A stretch of 64,000 bases of DNA, taken from Alistipes sp. Its GTDB lineage: Bacteria > Bacteroidota > Bacteroidia > Bacteroidales > Rikenellaceae. The stretch is from the NCBI GenBank assembly GCA_017621455.1, contig JAGATC010000004.1, forward strand, positions 1-64,000, given 5' to 3'. Below the pieces are notes generated by a model that was given only the letters and a program-made list of their open reading frames with translations, did not search any database and was not told the DNA's origin. Shown here one piece after another: positions 1-8,162 of this stretch. A program made the position numbers and the translations under genes. How positions within the stretch are numbered: position 1 is the stretch's first letter; each line of letters begins with the position of its first letter.

Positions 1-3
1 CGT

Positions 4-147
4 TATGCTTATCTTGTACTTGAAAACGTAGGAAATTTTCAATTAGGATACAAGGATGGCATAGTGGTTCTCACGCTATAGCGTGGGCTGCTATTGTTAC
101 ATCTGTATCCGAGGTTTCCTACGACCTTCAAGTAAGAGTGTAGCATA
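4..147. repeat. Long imperfect palindrome with a perfect 14-bp core
   Basis: Bases 4-35 and 115-147 are near reverse complements of each other (both read TATGCT...ACTTGAA...CGTAGGAAA in opposite directions). Inside them GGATACA (46-52) faces TGTATCC (104-110), and the centre is the perfect palindrome CACGCTATAGCGTG (72-85). The whole block could fold into one long hairpin. An open frame runs from base 1 to a TAG at 79-81 and could instead be the 3' end of a gene cut by the window edge. Function unknown: structured RNA, an inverted pair of a repeat, or a mobile-element end are all possible. Confidence 0.7.
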
Positions 148-195
148 CAGTTCACGCTTTTATTGTGATGAATTGTTAAATTTAAATTCAATGAT

Positions 196-981
196 ATGAA
201 AAAATTATGGTCGCTATTACTAATTGTATTTGCTTTGTATGGCTGCGTTGGAGCTCCTACAAAAGCAAATAAGAAGTTCTCAAATGTTCAGCAAGAAAAC
301 TTTGATAATATGCTTGCACGAAACAAAGACAAAAGTTATCATTTAGGGAATAAAATATTAGAAAAGGAATTTAATGATAGCGTTAAATTAGCAATGGGTG
401 AATATATGGATTCTGTTAAACTATTTGTTAATTGGAAAGCTCAAATTCAGAATATTAATAGTAGAGAAACAGGAAAATCTATTGCATTGTCATTTGAGTT
501 AGAATATGCTCCTGAACAGTATAGAAAAGTAACTTTTGATGTGGATTATATTTTACCACAGGATAGTATAAATACTGATAAAATATATCAGACTATAAGA
601 AGCCTAAACAACTATTCTACCGTTTACTTCGATGGCTTCATAAGAAAGAAAGCAAATGGCGAAGCTCATTATAGTTCATATTCAGATGATTTAATGCATA
701 GTTATCCAGACTTCAAGTTCTTTGTGGTGGATATTAGCACTACATCGAAAGGTGATACATTGTCAAACAATCTTCAAAATGCAGTAGATTTAAGTTTCCA
801 AGCCATAGAACCGCTTGAATTAAACTTCAAAAAGGAAATCTCGAAAAAAGAATCAAGTAAGCGAGTAGAGAAAATTGCTCCTCGTTTCAAGGCTGCAAAA
901 GAAGTGCTGACACAAGATGAGAAAGCGTATATCGATAGACTAACCCAAGCACTTACATATAACTTCTTATACGCACAATAA
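196..981 (+). CDS. Hypothetical lipoprotein, 261 aa
   Basis: The N-terminus is a lipoprotein signal: MKK, a hydrophobic stretch, then a Cys in LYGC (Cys17), so the protein is probably exported and lipid-anchored. The rest is hydrophilic, Lys- and Asp-rich, with no motif I recognise. The gene is much more AT-rich than the core genes to its right, like the two nuclease genes that face it. It ends 12 bases before a strong hairpin (993-1028). I cannot assign a function or say whether it works with the nucleases. Confidence 0.8.
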   Translation: MKKLWSLLLIVFALYGCVGAPTKANKKFSNVQQENFDNMLARNKDKSYHLGNKILEKEFNDSVKLAMGEYMDSVKLFVNWKAQIQNINSRETGKSIALSFELEYAPEQYRKVTFDVDYILPQDSINTDKIYQTIRSLNNYSTVYFDGFIRKKANGEAHYSSYSDDLMHSYPDFKFFVVDISTTSKGDTLSNNLQNAVDLSFQAIEPLELNFKKEISKKESSKRVEKIAPRFKAAKEVLTQDEKAYIDRLTQALTYNFLYAQ

Positions 982-992
982 GCATATCAACA

Positions 993-1028
993 TAAGCGAA
1001 AGGCCGTTACTCAACGGCTTTTCGCTTA
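993..1028. terminator. Bidirectional terminator between convergent genes
   Basis: A 16-bp stem (993-1008 with 1013-1028, one G-U pair) and a 4-base loop lie between the lipoprotein gene and the oppositely oriented nuclease gene. The 3' arm contains TTTT on the plus strand, and the 5' arm supplies a T stretch on the minus strand. The arm covers the stop codon of the nuclease gene (1026-1028). Confidence 0.8.
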
Positions 1029-1910
1029 TACCATATATCTTCTTCTTAGATATTTTAACCAATCTTGCTGTTTGTCTGAAATGAAAGTTCTACCTATCAT
1101 ATCAAACAAGGATTCGTATGTTAAATCAATAAAGGTCGTTTTGCCATAATCGGTTAGCAATGACTTATATTCTGGTATAGCATACTCTAAAAAATGTTTA
1201 TTACCTTGAGGATAAAGATGTATGTGATAAAAATGTTGAATATCACCCCTATACAACATAGAATAACCCAAAAGATGATTACGCCAAATTTGACGTAGAT
1301 GGTTCGCCTTTATAAATGAAGTTATGTCTAATGTAGGAATATACCATTGCGAGAGTCTTGTCATCTGGTGGTATAATCCATCAACATTCTCAATATCTTG
1401 TCTCTCCTTAACTCCAATAGGATAACCATTTTCGGTGTATTTTACTTCTATTCCAATGCCTCCAATAGAACCATCAGAAGATATATACTCTATGAATGTG
1501 TCAAAAGATGTTCCGTCATTCAGATATTCGCTTTTATCAGCAGTTCCTGCATATTCAATAAGTATGCGGTTTATTTTTGATATACCTCCTCCTATTATTT
1601 CGTTAAACAGCATAGCAGTAGCATTTATATCTTCTTCCATTGGAGTAAAGATATTGTAAGGAATGTGCTCGCTTCTCAACATGTTGGAGAATAATACAGA
1701 AGATTTAAATGATTTAACCTTGCTTTTAATCAGTTCTCTGTAAGTATCACAAAATATAAGTCCTTGCTTGGCTGCATCGGGAGAAAGAATAACTTGAGGA
1801 TTCTTCTCGTCATAGAAATCATTCAACTCATTTTCTCTAAATGCAAACTGATGAGCACGAGCCTTTGCCTTAAACTCATCATCATAGCGATAAATTTTCC
1901 CCTTAATCAT
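1026..1910 (-). CDS. PD-(D/E)XK-like nuclease of unknown family
   Basis: 294 aa, soluble, no signal peptide. Asp137 in SFDTFIEY, then after a loop Glu155-Val-Lys157 in GIGIEVKY, has the D...(E)xK spacing of PD-(D/E)XK phosphodiesterases; Glu104 and Glu119 sit on preceding segments and could complete the site. The N-terminal ~90 residues are of no family I know. The start overlaps the end of the upstream HNH gene by 8 bases, so the two are probably co-translated. No methyltransferase, ATPase or helicase is beside it. A role in defence against foreign DNA is an inference. The gene is AT-rich like its neighbours. Confidence 0.7.
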   Translation of the reverse strand: MIKGKIYRYDDEFKAKARAHQFAFRENELNDFYDEKNPQVILSPDAAKQGLIFCDTYRELIKSKVKSFKSSVLFSNMLRSEHIPYNIFTPMEEDINATAMLFNEIIGGGISKINRILIEYAGTADKSEYLNDGTSFDTFIEYISSDGSIGGIGIEVKYTENGYPIGVKERQDIENVDGLYHQMTRLSQWYIPTLDITSFIKANHLRQIWRNHLLGYSMLYRGDIQHFYHIHLYPQGNKHFLEYAIPEYKSLLTDYGKTTFIDLTYESLFDMIGRTFISDKQQDWLKYLRRRYMV

Positions 1911-2628
1911 TATTCCGCTGTATTATTAGTTTAAGTTCTTCAATAGATAGTGTAGAGTCTTTTCTTCTATGTAGCATTGCATGGCAATTAGGACACACTG
2001 GAAATAAGTCATTTTCAACTTCTATCTCGTATCGTCCATCTCTGTTAGAAATTGGGGTTACATGGTGTATATGTATGAAACCTTTTCCTAACTCTCCATA
2101 AGTCTTTTCAAAATCAAAACCACATACAAAACATTTAGTTCCCTTACTCTGAATACATTTATTACGTGCATTGATATTCCTATCATGCGTGGTTATGGTT
2201 ACTTGTCCCAATTCCCCTTCCCAATATGCATTTATTTCATTTTCGATAGTTCTGCTTGCGTTACTTTCACTTAGAACGTTACAGTACTTTTGATGAATTT
2301 CTCGTTCAATTTTCCTTGTCGTATTATTATGCCCCTCCTCATAATAGATAATGAAGTCCATATAAGCTTTTAAGGCTATCCTTAATTTGTCCGCACCATA
2401 ATCCTTATATATTTGAGACAAATAATAATCTCTCAAATCTGTGCTTATCCCTCTTGTATGCAATTCTCCATCAAGCATTTTCTGAAATGCTCTATAAAAA
2501 TCTGCGAAAGAGTTTTTGTTAATGCCATGGCTAAGAAAAAGTTTTTCCTTTCCATTGACTAATCGCTCTTCTCTATTGTATATAGCTTTCGCCATTTTAT
2601 AGATGGCTGACATTTGTTCTATATTCAT
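1903..2628 (-). CDS. HNH endonuclease (McrA-like zinc HNH)
   Basis: 241 aa. Residues 1-115 are a helical N-terminal region (DFYRAFQ..., RGISTDLRDYYL) often seen ahead of HNH domains. The HNH domain is at about 158-222: zinc pairs Cys166-x2-Cys169 and Cys212-x2-Cys215, the His188-His189 pair in HIHHVTPIS, Asn214 and His216/His220. All key residues are present, so it should be active. It is the first gene of a two-gene unit with the PD-(D/E)XK-like nuclease. A TATCTTTG-class -7 element lies upstream on the minus strand (2669-2676). Target is unknown; modified-DNA restriction is one possibility. Confidence 0.85.
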   Translation of the reverse strand: MNIEQMSAIYKMAKAIYNREERLVNGKEKLFLSHGINKNSFADFYRAFQKMLDGELHTRGISTDLRDYYLSQIYKDYGADKLRIALKAYMDFIIYYEEGHNNTTRKIEREIHQKYCNVLSESNASRTIENEINAYWEGELGQVTITTHDRNINARNKCIQSKGTKCFVCGFDFEKTYGELGKGFIHIHHVTPISNRDGRYEIEVENDLFPVCPNCHAMLHRRKDSTLSIEELKLIIQRNND

Positions 2629-2668
2629 CTATTATGCCTTTTGAGGGTTGTTGAAACAAATTTCATTG

Positions 2669-2676
2669 CAAAGGTA
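2669..2676 (-). promoter_or_regulatory. -7 element upstream of the HNH gene
   Basis: The minus strand reads TACCTTTG, matching the Bacteroidota TAnnTTTG element, about 40 bases before the HNH start. I see no clear -33 TTG at 19-21 bases. Confidence 0.5.
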
Positions 2677-2715
2677 CTCTATTTTATTTTTAGCACACAT
2701 AAAATAGACATAATA

Positions 2716-2746
2716 TTGCCCATTCATTTTTTATTTCCTAATTTTG
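2716..2746 (+). promoter_or_regulatory. Bacteroidota-type promoter with no obvious gene
   Basis: TTG (2716-2718), 20 bases, TAATTTTG (2739-2746), a full match to the phylum consensus. It faces away from the HNH gene. The only plus-strand reading frame just below it is a 25-codon one; otherwise nothing is coded on this strand until ridA at 3477. Confidence 0.6.
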
Positions 2747-2777
2747 CAGTGCGAGTTACACGCATTGTGGCAAAGCA

Positions 2778-2855
2778 ATGAAGAACTCTGAAATACGAAC
2801 GGTTGCTATCTCGTTACCCAATTTTCAAGCAATCCGACCAACCGATTTATTCTAA
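2778..2855 (+). other. Possible 25-aa short ORF
   Basis: ATG at 2778 to TAA at 2853-2855, starting about 32 bases after the full promoter match. The peptide begins MKNSEIRTVAIS. It may be a real short gene, a leader peptide, or the surviving start of a lost gene; the ~310-base stretch 2629-2938 holds nothing else I can name. Confidence 0.3.
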
Positions 2856-2938
2856 GCGAGTTATCTTTTCTTGCAAAAGTTACTCAAAAAAGTTGATACT
2901 TATATAATAAGGTATGGCAGAACTCGAAAATAGCTCAT

Positions 2939-3367
2939 TTATTCTGCCACAGCGTGCATGATACCCACCAGCGTGCCGTTGCTTAGAAGCAGCATATTGT
3001 CGGCATCCATCTCGTAGTGTGTGACACCCTCGAGCATATCGTAGTACTCGGCCTCGGCCTCGAAGTTGGGACACAGACGGCGTGTAGAGCCGAGGTTCTC
3101 GATAGCGAGCGCACGCGACTCGTTTACGGTAAATGTTGCGGTGAAGCGGTTGCAGTCACCCGCACCCGTAGCGGTACCGTTGTCATGAAAGATGATGGTG
3201 TAGCTATCATCCGTTGCAGTCACCTCGCGGCCCATAATCTGCACCAGCTGCCACTCGGTGCCTACGAGCGGTTTCTCCAACTTACTGCGCTTGCGGCAGT
3301 CGCAACAACCCACAGCCAAAGCCATGGCGATAATAAGCGTGAACGAAAATAAAATCGTGCGTTTCAT
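2939..3367 (-). CDS. META/HslJ-domain lipoprotein
   Basis: 142 aa from the ATG at 3367 (MKRTILFS), chosen because a signal with a Cys pair (VGCCDC) follows directly; an earlier in-frame ATG gives an untypical N-terminus. The mature part starts LVGTEWQLV and has GTATGAGDCNRF and a C-terminal ML-L-SNGT, the hallmarks of the META domain found in HslJ. Probably periplasmic or outer-membrane anchored. HslJ is linked to stress and novobiocin tolerance in E. coli, but the role here is not known. Divergent from ridA. Confidence 0.85.
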   Translation of the reverse strand: MKRTILFSFTLIIAMALAVGCCDCRKRSKLEKPLVGTEWQLVQIMGREVTATDDSYTIIFHDNGTATGAGDCNRFTATFTVNESRALAIENLGSTRRLCPNFEAEAEYYDMLEGVTHYEMDADNMLLLSNGTLVGIMHAVAE

Positions 3368-3388
3368 AATATTATTCCAAATTATAGT

Positions 3389-3396
3389 TATCTTTG
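3389..3396 (+). promoter_or_regulatory. -7 element for ridA
   Basis: TATCTTTG on the plus strand, giving a predicted start near 3403 and a leader of about 75 bases to ridA. No convincing -33 TTG is visible. Confidence 0.5.
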
Positions 3397-3400
3397 CAGT

Positions 3401-3437
3401 TGTAACGGGCGTTAATCTCATGTAATTAACGTTGACA
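3401..3437. promoter_or_regulatory. Candidate operator between facing promoters
   Basis: CGTTAAT (3410-3416) and ATTAACG (3425-3431) form a 7-bp inverted repeat, extended outward by TGT (3401-3403) and ACA (about 3435-3437). It lies exactly between the ridA -7 element and the oppositely directed -7 element of the META gene, where a repressor could block both. Confidence 0.4.
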
Positions 3438-3440
3438 GCA

Positions 3441-3448
3441 CAAAGATA
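3441..3448 (-). promoter_or_regulatory. -7 element for the META lipoprotein gene
   Basis: The minus strand reads TATCTTTG; the predicted start near 3434 gives a leader of about 67 bases. Because this element lies downstream of the ridA one, the two transcripts would overlap at their 5' ends by about 30 bases. Confidence 0.5.
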
Positions 3449-3476
3449 GTATAAAACAACTAAAACCTATAAAGAA

Positions 3477-3851
3477 ATGAAAAAAGTTATCGCTTCACCT
3501 TTGGCACCCAAGGCCGTAGGTCCCTATTCACAGGCTATTGCTCACGACTCAACCCTTTACATCTCTGGTCAGCTCCCCATCGACGGCGCTACTGGTGTTA
3601 TGGCTGAGGGCGTAGAGGCTCAGACACGTCAGGCACTCACCAACCTCGGTTACATCCTCGAGGAGGCTGGCTACTCGTTCAACGACGTAGCTAAGACCAC
3701 TGTTTTGTTGGCCGACATCGCCGACTTCGGTGCAATGAACGCCATCTACGCTGAGTTCTTCACTGGCGACAAGCCCGCACGTATCTGCTACCAGGTAGCA
3801 GCGTTGCCCATGGGCGCACGTGTTGAGATCGACGCTATTGCTATTAAGTAA
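3477..3851 (+). CDS. ridA: RidA family enamine/imine deaminase
   Basis: 124 aa, the usual length. Conserved RidA features: PKAVGPYSQAI near the N-terminus, YISGQLPID, QTRQALTNL, and near the C-terminus ARICYQVAALPMGARVEI containing the key Arg and the ending typical of the family. RidA hydrolyses reactive enamines and imines, such as 2-aminoacrylate made by PLP-dependent threonine/serine dehydratases. Cytosolic homotrimer in known cases. It stands alone and ends in a clear terminator. Confidence 0.95.
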   Translation: MKKVIASPLAPKAVGPYSQAIAHDSTLYISGQLPIDGATGVMAEGVEAQTRQALTNLGYILEEAGYSFNDVAKTTVLLADIADFGAMNAIYAEFFTGDKPARICYQVAALPMGARVEIDAIAIK

Positions 3852-3872
3852 GGTAATCAACTCAAAATGATT

Positions 3873-3908
3873 AGGCGTATGCTGCGATAGAGCGGCATAC
3901 GCCTTTTA
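3873..3908 (+). terminator. Terminator after ridA
   Basis: A perfect 10-bp stem AGGCGTATGC (3873-3882) / GCATACGCCT (3895-3904) followed by TTTATT. Confidence 0.9.
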
Positions 3909-3986
3909 TTGTGCAAATGATAATCAACGATGACGTCAATTATTTACTCCACAACGATAGATATTATTACCACACTTATATATAAC

Positions 3987-4018
3987 AATATAGGCTGACC
4001 ACGAGGTCAGCCTATATT
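3987..4018 (-). terminator. Terminator after the Omp28 pair
   Basis: A perfect 14-bp stem (3987-4000 with 4005-4018) with a 4-base loop, 24 bases past the stop of the last gene of the minus-strand block. The A/T-rich outer arms give a U-rich tract in either direction. Confidence 0.8.
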
Positions 4019-4042
4019 ATTTGGCCTTATGCCGTAGTTGAA

Positions 4043-5173
4043 TTACTCAACGTACTCGTAAGCCTTAGATGCAGCTACACCACCCTCACCAAGAGCGCAG
4101 TATGCCGAGTTAACAACCTCCCAACGGTTGTTAGCATCCTTAGCAGATACGATTACAAGAACGCCCATCTTCTCCCAGTTCCACTTTGTAGAAACGATAG
4201 GAAGTGAGAATGCGCAGTCGTGAGTCTGGCCAGCCTCAAGAACACCGATAGACTCACCGGCTACGTTGTTGCGGCTGTACTCGCCAGAGATGTTACGAAG
4301 AGCGTAGTTGTAGATCTTGTGGTAGTCCTTGGTAGCACCAGACTGGTTAGGAGAGTAGATACCGCTCTCGAGCAACCAAGCAACAACCTTGTACTCCTTA
4401 GACTGTGCAGCCTTAACCTGAGCAGCACAGTAGATAGTAGTGTTATCACCAGCTACAGCCAATGAGATACCTACATCAGCACCACCCTCCCTAACTACAT
4501 TCTCAAGAGCATTGATAATGCTGTTATAGCCATAATCAGCGGTCGTGTTGTAGAAGTTAATCATAATTGTAGGGAAGCCCTTTGGACCCTGGAACTGGTT
4601 CAAAGCGTTAGCAGCAGCAGAGTTAGCAGGGTCACCAGTAGCGAAGCTACCAGCGTGGCAAGTTACCTCGTTGTAGTGCTCGTGCCACTCAGTCTTCGAC
4701 AAAGCGATGAGGTTGTCGGTTGCATTGGGACAGTAGCCACAGTTTACACCTGTGTGGTCGATAAGAACTGCACGGTGGTTGAATGCGAGGTTCTCAGGCT
4801 GAGGATCGGTAGGAAGCTCGGGCATCTGAGCCATAACCATAACAGTTACAGTGTTAGAAGTGTACTTACCCTTTGTAGCAGTAACGTTGATTGCACCACT
4901 TGTTGTAGGGGTAAATGGGTTAGAGAGCTTATTAAGCTCTGCGTCGTAGAAAGTAACCTCCTTAGTTACGTCTACCTCAGCGCCAGTCTCCTCATCCTTC
5001 TGCATAACGGTGAAGGTAACGCTCTCGCCGAGCTCGATAGCTGTCTTGTCTGCTGTAAGGGTAAGGTCACCAGAAGTGTTACTAGGACCGGGCTCGGGCT
5101 CCTCACCATTCTCACAAGCCACAAATGCAAATGATGCACAAGCAAGAAGTGCAAAGAATTTTGTGATTTTCAT
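4043..5173 (-). CDS. Omp28-related lipoprotein with CGYC thioredoxin-like site
   Basis: 376 aa. Lipobox FAFVAC (Cys20). Residues ~37-115 look like an Ig-like domain (LTLTADKTAIELGESVTF). The Omp28 domain follows: HRAVLIDHTG then Cys145-Gly-Tyr-Cys148 and KGFPTIMI, which carries the cis-Pro typical of thioredoxin folds. Probably faces the periplasm or cell surface. Paralog of the gene just upstream (360 aa), from which it is separated by 74 bases, so a duplication in one operon. Known family function: Omp28 of Porphyromonas gingivalis is an outer-membrane lipoprotein; enzymatic activity is not established. Confidence 0.85.
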   Translation of the reverse strand: MKITKFFALLACASFAFVACENGEEPEPGPSNTSGDLTLTADKTAIELGESVTFTVMQKDEETGAEVDVTKEVTFYDAELNKLSNPFTPTTSGAINVTATKGKYTSNTVTVMVMAQMPELPTDPQPENLAFNHRAVLIDHTGVNCGYCPNATDNLIALSKTEWHEHYNEVTCHAGSFATGDPANSAAANALNQFQGPKGFPTIMINFYNTTADYGYNSIINALENVVREGGADVGISLAVAGDNTTIYCAAQVKAAQSKEYKVVAWLLESGIYSPNQSGATKDYHKIYNYALRNISGEYSRNNVAGESIGVLEAGQTHDCAFSLPIVSTKWNWEKMGVLVIVSAKDANNRWEVVNSAYCALGEGGVAASKAYEYVE

Positions 5174-5247
5174 AATGTTTTAAAGGTTTTAATTAGTTTA
5201 ACGTATTGCTTTATGTTTGTTGAATAATTCTCCTATGAGTAATTCTC

Positions 5248-6330
5248 CTATTTGTAGTCGTAGGTGATGTTGCCGTCAACAGGGCAGATAGCAACGTTCA
5301 CAACCTCAAACTTGCCGTTAGCGTTCTTTGCCGAAGCAATAACCATAACCTTGAGGTTGTCGCGTACCCACTTCGAGCTTGTAATCTCCAACGACATAGC
5401 CAAAGACGCCTTCTCACCAGCCTTGATGGTGCCAAGCTCCATACCCGAGATAGGGTTGGTCTTAACAGCCTGGCGAATGGCGTTGTCGTGGGTATTCATC
5501 CACTCCTCGGTGCCGTTGGTCTGGTTAGCAACGATGCCATCCTCCAACAACCAAGCATTGATACGATACTCGTTCTCTACCGCTGCCTTAACCTCGGCAT
5601 TTACCACTACAGAGCTCGTAGCAAGGCTTGCCGATGCTGCGATACCTGCATCTGCACTCTCTTTCCACTGTGCGTCAATCTGACTCTTGATATGCTCAGC
5701 ATTGTAGCTCGAAGAGGTAGAGTATGCGAAGTTGTAGGTAAGTGTTGGGTAGCTGGTAATACCAAAGTAGCTCGAGATAGCATTAGCCGAAGCCGATGTT
5801 GCGGGGTCGCTCGATGCGTAGCTGTGCGACATAGCCTCGTAGTACTTCGAGTGGTAGTCACCAGTCTCCGAAACCTCCTTGAGTGCAAGCATCATCTTGG
5901 GGCAGTAGCCACAAGTGTTACCCGTGTGGTCTACGAGCAGGATGCGGTGCTTAAACTCGGTGCTTGCCTCGTTTGTGTCGGCGGGCAATGCGGGGATTGA
6001 GGGCAACACCACTACCTCGATAGTCTCAGTAATTGCGTTACCTGCTACAGCATAGAACTCATACTTGCCATCCTCGGTGGGAGTGAAGGGGTTTGACACC
6101 TCTGCAAAGTTGTGAGTCTTGTCAAAAATAGTAGCCTCGGCTGTGATGTCGGTGCCATCCTCGGCAGTCACGGTGAAGGTGATGGGGTTGTTAACCTCTA
6201 CAGACTGAACGTCGGCCTTAAGCGTAGCGCCACCCTTGGGCTTATCAACATTCTCTGGGTTATCGCCACCACAACCCACTGCAAGGGTTGCGGCTGCGAC
6301 GATAAATGCTAAAAACTTGGTAAATCTCAT
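5248..6330 (-). CDS. Omp28-related lipoprotein, paralog
   Basis: 360 aa, same plan as the downstream gene: lipobox LAVGC (Cys20), an Ig-like domain with the shared SNPFTPT segment, then HRILLVDHTG, Cys140-Gly-Tyr-Cys143 and a cis-Pro motif SYPTLTYNF. The two copies have diverged in length and loops but keep the CxxC, so both are likely functional. It starts 22 bases after the DUF6029 stop, which makes co-transcription with DUF6029 and the TlpA-like gene likely. Confidence 0.85.
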   Translation of the reverse strand: MRFTKFLAFIVAAATLAVGCGGDNPENVDKPKGGATLKADVQSVEVNNPITFTVTAEDGTDITAEATIFDKTHNFAEVSNPFTPTEDGKYEFYAVAGNAITETIEVVVLPSIPALPADTNEASTEFKHRILLVDHTGNTCGYCPKMMLALKEVSETGDYHSKYYEAMSHSYASSDPATSASANAISSYFGITSYPTLTYNFAYSTSSSYNAEHIKSQIDAQWKESADAGIAASASLATSSVVVNAEVKAAVENEYRINAWLLEDGIVANQTNGTEEWMNTHDNAIRQAVKTNPISGMELGTIKAGEKASLAMSLEITSSKWVRDNLKVMVIASAKNANGKFEVVNVAICPVDGNITYDYK

Positions 6331-6352
6331 ATCCTTTTATTGTGTATGTTGC

Positions 6353-8086
6353 TTAGAATGAGAGGGTCAAAGATAGGTTAGCACCTGTGTATGCTGGCTG
6401 ATAACGGCAGCTACCGCCCGAACATACATAACCTGCGCGGTTACGGCCATAAGAGAGCTGCAAGCGGAGGAAGTCGTGGGTGAAGGTAGCACCTACCTGG
6501 TAGTAGTGCAAAAGCGCGTTGCCATCATACTCCAAGGTGTCGGGGTTCCAGATGCCATTACCATACTGGCCATCCTGCATCGCCTCGCAGTTCCACATAT
6601 CGCTTACGTAGAAGCTGAACTTAGGAGCAAAGTTGTACTCGATGGTACCAGCCAACCAGTCACCCTCATAGTCGTTAGAGTTGAGGTACTGAAGCTCGAC
6701 ACGCAACGAGTGCTTCTTGTTAATCTTGTACGTTACATCAGCCACGAAGATGTGCGAGTCGCAGTAGTGAGCGACAGCTGCATCGTAGTGGTTGATCTCC
6801 TCGTCCCAACGCTGGTATGAGTAGAAGAGCGTAGTCTTAACAGACTTGTTCCACTGGCGCTCAACATCGAAGTTGAAGTCGATCCATGCGTTACGACCCT
6901 CCATATCCATATTGCCCAACTTATGGTCTATTGTGTTGAACATCGAGAAGTTAGCGTGGAAGTTCCAATACTTGCTACGCACCTTGGGGTTACGCAACGA
7001 GTAGTAGAGGTCGATCTGACCACCTACCTCACCACCTGTGTGTACGCTTGTGCCACGGTATGGGTTGAGGTTAGCAAGCGAATAGGTGTGCTGACGAGTG
7101 ATAAGAGGGATGTAGTTGATTGTGTTACCACCACCAATACCGTTCTCAACAAGCTCGATAGGCGCTGTCATATTCACCTGACGACGGAAGGTTACCGACG
7201 CCGAGAAACGCTTGTAGTTGTAGCCGAGGTCTACATTAACAACATTACCCTTCGAAGCGCTAAGTGCGGGGCTGAACTTGTCGTTGTTGAGCTTCTGAAC
7301 ATACTCACCACGGAGCGAGAAGCCCTTATACTCGAAGTTAGCACGACCCGACACCATATTGACAACGTCGCCATCGACACCAGCAACTACGGTACCAAAC
7401 TCCTCCTTTGAGGGGAATAGCTCGGCAGCACCCTTCTGGTAGCGACCTACGTAGCTACCCTCGATAGAGATTAGGCCGTCGTACCAACCCGCCATATCAG
7501 AGATTGAGAGCGAGAGGTCGGCACCCCAAACAGGATTCTTCGAACGAACATCGTAGAGGCGAGGCATACCTGCCAACACCTTCACGTTGACCATGTTGTT
7601 GAAGTTGTAGTAGGCACGAGCACCGGCCAACGAGTTGTTGAAGCCGAGGTTGCGATCCTCATAGGTACGGAAGATAAGGCCGTTACCAAACTGATCGTAA
7701 ATGTCACCAACGCGAACACCCCAGTTCTGGTCCTCCCACTGAACATACTTCGTAAGGAAGGCTGTGAGCTTAGAGTTACGCTGCTGGTAGGTGTACATAT
7801 CGTAACCATAGAGGCCGGGGAGGTAGCCATCGAGCTGGACACCTACCGAGAAACGACCCAAGGTGTAGTCCACCTTGAGGTAGTCGTTAGAACCAAAGTT
7901 ACCACGAATACGATCATTGGGCTTATCGAGGCCCAAATCCACCATTCGCTTATCGGGAGCATAGTAGATGTTGTTGCTCTCCAAAGCGATGCTTACCTGA
8001 CCCTCGCCAGCCTTAATCTGTGCTGATGCCTCCTCTGCGACAAACACCGAAGCAACAGCCAAAATTGAGAGTAAAAATTTCTTCAT
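6353..8086 (-). CDS. DUF6029-type outer-membrane beta-barrel protein
   Basis: 577 aa from the ATG at 8086 (MKKFLLSILAV, signal peptide to ASAQ); the upstream in-frame ATG at 8134 would put 16 odd residues before the signal. Alternating polar/aromatic strands run through the protein and it ends in LTLSF, a C-terminal Phe typical of barrels. Segments such as WGVRVGDIYDQFGNGL and GNGLIFRTYEDR match the DUF6029 family as I know it. Lies between the TlpA-like gene (76 bases) and the Omp28 pair. Could be the barrel with which the lipoproteins work; this is an inference. Confidence 0.75.
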   Translation of the reverse strand: MKKFLLSILAVASVFVAEEASAQIKAGEGQVSIALESNNIYYAPDKRMVDLGLDKPNDRIRGNFGSNDYLKVDYTLGRFSVGVQLDGYLPGLYGYDMYTYQQRNSKLTAFLTKYVQWEDQNWGVRVGDIYDQFGNGLIFRTYEDRNLGFNNSLAGARAYYNFNNMVNVKVLAGMPRLYDVRSKNPVWGADLSLSISDMAGWYDGLISIEGSYVGRYQKGAAELFPSKEEFGTVVAGVDGDVVNMVSGRANFEYKGFSLRGEYVQKLNNDKFSPALSASKGNVVNVDLGYNYKRFSASVTFRRQVNMTAPIELVENGIGGGNTINYIPLITRQHTYSLANLNPYRGTSVHTGGEVGGQIDLYYSLRNPKVRSKYWNFHANFSMFNTIDHKLGNMDMEGRNAWIDFNFDVERQWNKSVKTTLFYSYQRWDEEINHYDAAVAHYCDSHIFVADVTYKINKKHSLRVELQYLNSNDYEGDWLAGTIEYNFAPKFSFYVSDMWNCEAMQDGQYGNGIWNPDTLEYDGNALLHYYQVGATFTHDFLRLQLSYGRNRAGYVCSGGSCRYQPAYTGANLSLTLSF

Positions 8087-8162
8087 TTCGTAAAGTTTAT
8101 ATTTCGGCACAATGGGAGTTGCGGTTGCCCACAACTCCCTGTACTAAACGATTAGTCTTAGA

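Noticed and set aside
1026..2628. Classical restriction-modification system
   Set aside because: No DNA methyltransferase or specificity subunit is seen on either side within the window.
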